DNA of 21,069 bases from Clostridia bacterium (GTDB lineage: Bacteria > Bacillota > Clostridia > Oscillospirales > Acutalibacteraceae), in contig CAAGND010000225.1 in the NCBI GenBank assembly GCA_900771185.1, positions 1 to 21,069 of the forward strand. The letters are read 5' to 3'. The position numbers were made by a program, and so were the translations under genes. Under the pieces are notes generated by a model that made no database searches, was not told the origin of the DNA, and saw nothing but the letters and a program-made list of their open reading frames with translations. Below are positions 15,763 through 21,069 of this stretch, one piece after another. The stretch's first letter is position 1, and each line of letters opens with the position of its first letter.

Positions 15763-15855
15763 GGGCGGCCATGTTAAGTTTAGAAAATTGAAAGATAAAA
15801 TTCCGCAATTTCGTTTGTCAAAAGGGAAGTTTTTATTAACAAACCGCCGCCGTTG

Positions 15856-15884
15856 TTGATTTTTGTGCTGAAATAAAGTAAAAT
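15856..15884 (+). promoter_or_regulatory. Promoter of the FHA-SEDS-PBP operon
   Basis: TTGATT (15856-15861) and TAAAAT (15879-15884) are 17 bp apart, ending 36 bp before the GTG start at 15921. An inverted repeat GTTTGT (15813-15818) / ACAAAC (15839-15844) lies just upstream and could be a regulator site. Confidence 0.75.
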
Positions 15885-15920
15885 TGTAATGTTTAAAGCA
15901 TTTATCGGAGGTGATGCGCA

Positions 15921-16679
15921 GTGGAGTATATTGTTGATGTGGGGCGCTGGATTCTGCCGGCGCTTGCGTTGGCAGTCGTTGCCTTCTGTGTGCCGTCACT
16001 GCTCAGGGGAAACAAGAAAATCGGTGTCACGGGATATCTTGTCAATGAGGCTAACGGGGACAGGCTTCCGCTCTCCGGCTATGAGGTGTCCGTCGGGCGC
16101 AGCAAGGTGTGCGATATAGTCCTCGGCTATAATACTGTGTCGCGTTTTCACGCGGTTTTGTCAAAGCATAAAAACGGTTGGCGTGTGACGGATACAAGGT
16201 CGAAGACCGGAACATATATCAACGCCGAAAAAATCGATAAACCCCGCGCGCTTGAAAATGGGGACACAATAGTGTTCGGCAATGCGGTTTTTGTTTTTGT
16301 TGAAAACACCCCGATTGAGCCGGAGCAGACCGAACAGGAGCCTGCGGATGATGAAAATGAATATGCGCCGAGTGAGCCCGCGACCTATGTTATAGATGAG
16401 AGCACCGGAAATGCGTACCGCATAGACGGGCTTATCACCTGTATGATAGGGCGTGGGGACGATGTGCAGATCCGCCTTGACCGACCGAACGTCTCAAGAC
16501 GCCACGCCATGCTTGTCTTTGATGACGGCAGATGGAGCGTCACGGATATGGATTCTCAATTCGGAACTTTGCTTAACGGCAAACCCGTTCGACGCATGAC
16601 AAAGCTCAGCGACGGTGACACAATAAATATATGCGGTACAACGCTCATGTTCAGAACTTCAGGGGAGGTGGGAGCATGA
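15921..16679 (+). CDS. Membrane-anchored protein with two FHA domains
   Basis: FHA domains bind phosphothreonine on partner proteins. This 252-residue protein has one N-terminal membrane helix (about 10-28), then FHA1 (about 38-128) with G59-R60, S74-RFH77 and TGTYIN, an acidic linker (about 130-155), and FHA2 (about 160-246) with G177-R178, S192-RRH195 and L-N219-G220. The key Arg, Ser and Asn positions for phosphopeptide binding appear intact in both. GGAGGTGA 6-8 bp upstream supports the GTG start. The stop overlaps the SEDS start by 4 bp (ATGA), so they are translationally coupled. It resembles actinobacterial FhaB/FipA next to rodA-pbpA, but that protein has one FHA domain. It probably recruits or regulates the SEDS-PBP pair in response to a Ser/Thr kinase. 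Confidence 0.9.
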   Translation: MEYIVDVGRWILPALALAVVAFCVPSLLRGNKKIGVTGYLVNEANGDRLPLSGYEVSVGRSKVCDIVLGYNTVSRFHAVLSKHKNGWRVTDTRSKTGTYINAEKIDKPRALENGDTIVFGNAVFVFVENTPIEPEQTEQEPADDENEYAPSEPATYVIDESTGNAYRIDGLITCMIGRGDDVQIRLDRPNVSRRHAMLVFDDGRWSVTDMDSQFGTLLNGKPVRRMTKLSDGDTINICGTTLMFRTSGEVGA

Positions 16680-17947
16680 AAAAGAAAACCTGGTGGTTTC
16701 CGGCACTTCTGATTCTGACCGCGTTTCAGCTCATATCAATGGTTCAGGTGCTCTTTGACCAACCCGCTGAGAATGCCGTTTTAGTGTTTGACGGCAAGGG
16801 ACTCGATACTGAAAGCGCAATATTCTTCGGAATATATATTCTTGTCGAATGGGTATATTTCATCGCGATGGCTATCGCGCGGAAACGCTCAGACCCGGCT
16901 GTTGAGCTTGCGGCGTTTTTCCTGACCGGGATAGGTCTGGTGACTGTTGCGGGCGCGAATAAGGCGCAGCTCAAAACGCAGTTTATAGCTGTTATGATCG
17001 GTATAGCCTGCTTTGTTGCGATGCTCTGGCTGATAGGCAATGTGGACAGGGCGATGCTGATGCGCACTCCGATGGCGGTGGCTGCTGTCGGTCTGCTCGC
17101 AGTCACACTCATTCTCGCTCGTAATATACAGGGTGCGTTCAACTGGCTTGAGATAGGCGGAATGTCAATTCAGCCCTCTGAATTTGTCAAGGTGGCGTTT
17201 GTCTTTGTCGGTGCCGCAACTCTCGACAAGCTTCAGACCACCCGCAGCCTCACAAAATATATTATTTTCTGTGTGGTATGCGTGGCGCTGCTGTTCCTCA
17301 TGCGGGATCTCGGAACGGCACTCATATTCTTCTTCACCTTCCTTGTTCTGGCCTTTATGCGTTCGGGTGACTTCAGAACGCTGATATTGGTCTGTGTTGC
17401 GGCGGCTATGGCAGCCGGACTTGTAGTTCTGATACGTTCGGACTTCGTCATGGAGCGTTTCTCAACCTACCGTCATGTCTGGGACGATATGTACGGAAAG
17501 GGCTATCAGCAGAGCCGTGTGCTGATATACAGTGTCAGCGGAGGACTGCTCGGGGTCGGAATAGGAAAAGGCAATCTGAAAACCGTCTCCGCCGCCACGG
17601 AGGATTTGGTGTTCGGCATGCTCTGCGAGGAGTGGGGAATAATTATCGGAATACTGGCGGTTGTGTGCATTTTGCTTATAGCGTTTCACAGCATACGCTG
17701 CGCGAGCGGAGCGCGCTCAGCGTTCTATGCGATTTCAGGTATAGCTGCGGGTTCGCTTCTGCTGTTCCAGACGGCGCTCAATGTTTTCGGTGTGACAGAC
17801 CTGCTGCCGCTAACAGGTGTCACAATGCCGTTTGTCAGCCGCGGAGGCTCAAGCGTAATCTGCTGCTGGGCACTGCTGGCGTTTATCAAGGCGGCAGATA
17901 ACCGAACATGGATAGGCTCACGCTATTTCTCCGATTCACAAGGTTAA
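16676..17947 (+). CDS. Second SEDS-family glycosyltransferase, FtsW/RodA/SpoVE type
   Basis: This is a lipid II polymerase of the SEDS family, expected to act with the class B PBP encoded next. The 423-residue protein has about 12 predicted membrane segments; the first two, with a loop rich in acidic residues between, precede the usual SEDS core. Core motifs include NWLEIGGMSIQPSEF, ATEDLVFGMLCEEWG with the conserved aspartate D310, and LTGVTMPFVSRGGSS. I chose the ATG at 16676 (MKKKTWW) because AGGGGAGG lies just upstream and it overlaps the FHA stop; a 15-residue extension from 16631 is unlikely. By neighbours it is closest to actinobacterial RodA, but FtsW versus RodA identity is not settled. 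Confidence 0.9.
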   Translation: MKKKTWWFPALLILTAFQLISMVQVLFDQPAENAVLVFDGKGLDTESAIFFGIYILVEWVYFIAMAIARKRSDPAVELAAFFLTGIGLVTVAGANKAQLKTQFIAVMIGIACFVAMLWLIGNVDRAMLMRTPMAVAAVGLLAVTLILARNIQGAFNWLEIGGMSIQPSEFVKVAFVFVGAATLDKLQTTRSLTKYIIFCVVCVALLFLMRDLGTALIFFFTFLVLAFMRSGDFRTLILVCVAAAMAAGLVVLIRSDFVMERFSTYRHVWDDMYGKGYQQSRVLIYSVSGGLLGVGIGKGNLKTVSAATEDLVFGMLCEEWGIIIGILAVVCILLIAFHSIRCASGARSAFYAISGIAAGSLLLFQTALNVFGVTDLLPLTGVTMPFVSRGGSSVICCWALLAFIKAADNRTWIGSRYFSDSQG

Positions 17948-17981
17948 CGGCGGGAGATTTATGCGAAAGGACTGATTTTTA

Positions 17982-19334
17982 ATGAAAGGCATCGCAAGAC
18001 GATCAAAGATAATGTTTGCGTTCACGGCCGCTTTCCTCGCGGGGCTGATAATTCTTGTTTCAACCTTTGTTGTCAATGCGCAGGAATGGGTTTTCAAGCG
18101 TGCCAATCTTCACATATATTCATCGGGTCAGATAGTCTCGGCGGGAACGATATACGACAGAAACGGCAAGGTTCTCGCCTCGACCGTGGACGGAAAACGT
18201 ACTTATAATGAGAGCAAGACGATAAGACGCGCGACCCTTCACGCCGTGGGAGATCTTGAGGGCTTTATAGCCACAGGAGCGCACACCGTGTTCCGCTCGG
18301 AGCTCACCGGTTACAGCTTTTTGAATGGAGTATATGAACTGAAGAAAAACGGCGCGGGAAATGACATAAAGCTGACGATAGACTCGGATTTGTGCGCCGT
18401 TGCGCTCAACGCGCTCGGCGACAGAAAAGGCACAGTGGGGGTATATAACTATAAGACCGGAGAGATACTGTGCATGGTCTCTTCACCCACATATGACCCA
18501 AACAACAAGCCGGATAATATAGACTCGGACACGAGTGGCAAGTATGACGGAATATATCTCAACCGTTTCCTGTCGGGCGTATTCACTCCGGGTTCGACCT
18601 TCAAGGTGATCACGGCAATCAGCGCGATAGAGAATATTCCGGATATCAACTCAAGAACCTTCACCTGTAACGGTGCCTATCAGACATCCACCGGAGAGGT
18701 GCGCTGCAACGGGGTTCACGGAAAGCTCAATTTCGAACAGGCTTTGAGCAAGTCCTGCAACAGCGCATTCGCCTGTATAGCCGAGGAACTGGGAAATGAA
18801 ACACTTACGAAGACAGCGGAACAACTCGGCTTCAATCAGCGCATAACCATTGACGGAATCAGTGTTACAAAAAGCTTTTTTGATTTGAGCGAGGCGGTGA
18901 GTGTAGACAGGGGCTGGGCCGGAATCGGTCAGTATACCACACTTGCGAACCCCTGCCAGATGCTCACGGTGATGGGGGCAATAGCAAACGGCGGAAGCGC
19001 TCCGAATCCCAAGCTTCTTATGAGTGATAATTCTTTCTCTGTTCAGACGAAAGAGCTTAAATATATGAGCAGTCAGACAGCTCAGACAATAGCGGGCATG
19101 CTCAGAAAAAATGTTATTAATCAGTATGGCGAGTGGCGCTTCCCGGGACTTGAATTTTGCGGCAAGACCGGCACCGCCGAGGTCGCGGACGGCAACCCGC
19201 ATTCGTGGTTTGTGGGATTTTCGCAGAGGGATGACCTGCCGCTTGCGATTGTTGTGGTGGTTGAAAACGGCGGCGAGGGAATAAGCGCCGCGGCACCGAT
19301 AGCCAATAAGGTCATGCAGGCGGCGGCAGAATAA
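17982..19334 (+). CDS. Short class B penicillin-binding protein, PbpA-like
   Basis: This is a peptidoglycan DD-transpeptidase, the cross-linking partner of the SEDS protein encoded 34 bp upstream. The 450-residue protein has one N-terminal membrane helix (about 10-33) and a short pedestal domain with GTIYDRNGKVLAS, the canonical class B signature. The transpeptidase domain has S205-TFK208, S258-C-N260 and K395-T-G397. It lacks PASTA repeats, unlike the PBP at the start of the window. GAAAGGA lies about 10 bp before the ATG. Size and context match mycobacterial PbpA more than elongation PBP2 enzymes. A bidirectional terminator follows. Confidence 0.93.
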   Translation: MKGIARRSKIMFAFTAAFLAGLIILVSTFVVNAQEWVFKRANLHIYSSGQIVSAGTIYDRNGKVLASTVDGKRTYNESKTIRRATLHAVGDLEGFIATGAHTVFRSELTGYSFLNGVYELKKNGAGNDIKLTIDSDLCAVALNALGDRKGTVGVYNYKTGEILCMVSSPTYDPNNKPDNIDSDTSGKYDGIYLNRFLSGVFTPGSTFKVITAISAIENIPDINSRTFTCNGAYQTSTGEVRCNGVHGKLNFEQALSKSCNSAFACIAEELGNETLTKTAEQLGFNQRITIDGISVTKSFFDLSEAVSVDRGWAGIGQYTTLANPCQMLTVMGAIANGGSAPNPKLLMSDNSFSVQTKELKYMSSQTAQTIAGMLRKNVINQYGEWRFPGLEFCGKTGTAEVADGNPHSWFVGFSQRDDLPLAIVVVVENGGEGISAAAPIANKVMQAAAE

Positions 19335-19397
19335 AACCTGTTGTTCTTCAAACACAGCCGCTTTCTTGATTTTATACAATATAACGTGCTATAAAAT

Positions 19398-19430
19398 AAA
19401 GGCAATTCCGAAACATCGGAATTGCCTTTT
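19398..19430. terminator. Bidirectional terminator between the PBP and YhhN genes
   Basis: AAAGGCAATTCCGA (19398-19411) pairs perfectly with TCGGAATTGCCTTT (19416-19429) around an AACA loop. T-rich sequence follows on both strands, so it can end both convergent transcripts. Confidence 0.92.
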
Positions 19431-19458
19431 AACATTTTGAAACATATTTTGCGGTATG

Positions 19459-20142
19459 TTATATGGTATAAACCGTGACCGCCATGAGAATCTGACCGAT
19501 ATAATATGTTGTCAGCTCCAAAGTCACAAGTCTGTTCTTGCTCTTCGTGGGTGTGAAATATACAAAGGACAGCACGGAGTCGCTGAAAACGAACAGAAGC
19601 GAGGCAATGAATGCGATGAGGAATGTTTCCCGCTTTGTGACGAAGTATATGTATCCGGCGACGGCGGCTGAGTAGGCGATGAGGAAGAAATATATGATCA
19701 TCAGAACATACATTTTGTTGTCAACCTTCATCTTGAAAACTTTGATGAGAACCGCGATAACAGCAGTCACAACGGCTGTCACGAGAAGCGGGATAAAAGA
19801 GAATCTCGGTTCCTCTCTGAAGAATGCGGAGAGGTAAAAAACGTGGCTTATGAGGAAAGAGAGTGTTCCGAGAGCGATAAGCCTGGTTTTATATTTCGGC
19901 GCGATTTCCTTGATGCCGAGCAGAACATCGCCGCCCAGACCGAAAAGCAGACCGAAAACAACAAGACAGAAGTAGAACGGATGCTGAAGATGATAGCAGA
20001 AGCCGATGAAAGCGATTGACATGAATCCGAAGCTTGAGATAAATTTGCAAAGCATGCCGTCAAAGGACTTGCCCTTTCGGCGCAGAACGATTGTGAGCAT
20101 CGCGAAAATTGCCGTCACGGCGGACAGAATAGGAATGAACAT
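19459..20142 (-). CDS. YhhN-family membrane protein (possible lysoplasmalogenase)
   Basis: This is a polytopic membrane protein of 227 residues with about eight hydrophobic helices. Family marks are GLLFGLGGDVLL in the third helix region, LLFVFSDSVLSF with its conserved Asp, and TTYYIGQILMA near the C-terminus. The YhhN/TMEM86 family includes lysoplasmalogenases, which cleave the vinyl ether bond of lysoplasmalogens. That activity would suit an anaerobe with plasmalogen lipids, but it is inferred from the family only. AAAGGA lies 7 bp before the ATG. It follows rarA by 51 bp on the same strand; that gap holds a hairpin (ACCGCGAT/ATC..GCGGT, 20170-20189) without a T tract, so co-transcription is likely. 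Confidence 0.85.
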   Translation of the reverse strand: MFIPILSAVTAIFAMLTIVLRRKGKSFDGMLCKFISSFGFMSIAFIGFCYHLQHPFYFCLVVFGLLFGLGGDVLLGIKEIAPKYKTRLIALGTLSFLISHVFYLSAFFREEPRFSFIPLLVTAVVTAVIAVLIKVFKMKVDNKMYVLMIIYFFLIAYSAAVAGYIYFVTKRETFLIAFIASLLFVFSDSVLSFVYFTPTKSKNRLVTLELTTYYIGQILMAVTVYTI

Positions 20143-20193
20143 ACAAAAATCCTTTCTTTTGTTTCAGTGACCGCGATTTAATCAGCGGTTGCC

Positions 20194-21069
20194 TTATTTA
20201 TTGGTTTTGTTTTTATTACTATTTTTTACTTTGTCCCAGTATTCCTTTGCAGTGCGCTCATTGCGGTTGTCGCCGTATTCGTAATATACGGCATTTTTCA
20301 GTGCGTCGGGCAAATACTGCTGAGGTGTCCAGTGATTTTCATAGGAGTGGGGGTAGAGATAAAATTGCCCCTTGTTCGGATTGTCCTCACCGTCAAAATG
20401 TACGTTCTGGAGCTGCCTGGGCACTGGTCCCGAGCGCCCCTTTTGAATATCCGCCATGGCCGCATTGATGCCGTTATACGCTGAGTTTGACTTCGGAGCT
20501 GTGGCAACAAGAACAACCGCGTCGGCAAGCGGTATACGGGCCTCCGGCAGACCGAGCATGTTTGCGGCGTCCACGGCGGCCTTGACTATCGGAATTATCT
20601 GCGGATAGGCGAGCCCGACATCCTCGCAGGCACAGACCATCAGTCTGCGGCAGGCGCTGACAAGGTCCCCGGCTTCCAGCAGACGCGCGAGATAGTGGAG
20701 TGCCGCATCGGGGTCTGAGCCGCGCATTGATTTCTGATAGGCCGAGATTATGTCGTAGTGCTCGTCACCCTCGCGGTCGTAGCGCATGGCGCTGTGCTGC
20801 GTCAGCTCCCGCGCTTTTTCGAGCGATATGGAGCACACCCCGTTTTCTGCGGGGGAGGAGAGAACACACAGCTCTGCGGCGTTTATTGCTTTTCTGACGT
20901 CGCCGCCGCATGCGGAGGAAATATATTCGCACACACCGTCCTCAATTGAATATTTTTCACCGCGCTCGTTTTCTATGAAGGAGAACGCGCGTCTGACAGC
21001 GGGAACAACATCCTCCGGCGTAACATATTTGAACTCAAACACTGTTGAACGGCTGAGAATTGCGTTGTA
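20194..21069 (-). CDS. rarA: Replication-associated recombination protein A, C-terminal part (cut by window end)
   Basis: RarA/MgsA is a hexamer- or tetramer-forming AAA+ ATPase that acts at stalled replication forks. The frame runs off the right edge of the window, so the start and the Walker A and B motifs are missing. The first visible residues read NAILSRSTVFEFKYVTPEDV, matching the AAA+ sensor region (S-x-L-L-S-R followed by VF). The lid domain with GGDVRKAINAAEL follows, then the MgsA C-terminal domain with GSDPDAALHYLARLLEAGDL, ACEDVGLAYPQ, RIPLADAVVLVA and the terminal GQFYLYPHSYENHW. The C-terminus ends in a basic Lys/Asn run. The gene is complete at its 3' end. Confidence 0.95.
   Translation of the reverse strand, partial: YNAILSRSTVFEFKYVTPEDVVPAVRRAFSFIENERGEKYSIEDGVCEYISSACGGDVRKAINAAELCVLSSPAENGVCSISLEKARELTQHSAMRYDREGDEHYDIISAYQKSMRGSDPDAALHYLARLLEAGDLVSACRRLMVCACEDVGLAYPQIIPIVKAAVDAANMLGLPEARIPLADAVVLVATAPKSNSAYNGINAAMADIQKGRSGPVPRQLQNVHFDGEDNPNKGQFYLYPHSYENHWTPQQYLPDALKNAVYYEYGDNRNERTAKEYWDKVKNSNKNKTNK

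Noticed and set aside
17961..17975. Five-codon minimal ORF (ATG CGA AAG GAC TGA) just before the PbpA-like gene
   Set aside because: It has a GGGAGA upstream but overlaps the ribosome site of the PBP and is too short to distinguish from chance.
18651..19379. Minus-strand ORF of 242 codons opposite the PbpA-like gene
   Set aside because: It is antisense to a gene with all three PBP motifs and has no recognisable domain.

Overview
The window looks like a chromosomal segment of a low-to-mid-GC Clostridia bacterium, most likely an Oscillospiraceae/Ruminococcaceae-type gut or rumen anaerobe. The evidence is a Firmicutes-style dcw (division and cell wall) gene order, strong GGAGG ribosome binding sites, sigma-A promoters with TAAAAT -10 boxes, a PASTA-containing division transpeptidase, and a MurE carrying the DNPR motif typical of meso-diaminopimelate-adding enzymes. 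The assignment to a family is inference. No rRNA, tRNA, CRISPR array, insertion sequence or phage gene was seen.

Region 1 (1-10497, all + strand) is the dcw cluster: a 5'-truncated class B PBP (SpoVD/PBP2 type, two PASTA domains), murE, mraY, ftsW, murG, murA, ftsQ/divIB and ftsZ, closed by a strong hairpin terminator. Together these add the third peptide residue to the precursor, load it onto lipid carrier, make lipid II, and polymerise and cross-link it at the septum organised by FtsZ. murF and murD, often present in such clusters, are absent with tight junctions. The otherwise compact operon is broken by a 258-bp noncoding gap between ftsW and murG that can fold into several hairpins. ftsZ has its own promoter.

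Region 2 (10496-15628) holds dusB (-), then two paralogous proteins facing each other tail to tail (11630-12517 + and 12777-13868 -). Each has an N-terminal C4 zinc ribbon, about four membrane segments and a charged helical tail. No function is recognised for them. Next comes a minus-strand pair: a methionine-rich lipoprotein followed by a FabG-like SDR reductase.

Region 3 (15856-19430, + strand) is a second wall-synthesis module: a membrane-anchored protein with two FHA domains, a second SEDS glycosyltransferase and a short class B PBP. It resembles the FhaB-RodA-PbpA group of Actinobacteria, but with no Ser/Thr kinase or phosphatase in the window. A bidirectional terminator separates it from region 4.

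Region 4 (19459-21069, - strand) has a YhhN-family membrane protein and the C-terminal part of the AAA+ ATPase RarA/MgsA, cut by the window end.

The points most worth a second look are the ftsW-murG intergenic structure, the convergent zinc-ribbon paralogues, the kinase-less double-FHA/SEDS/PBP operon, and the loss of murF and murD from the dcw cluster.
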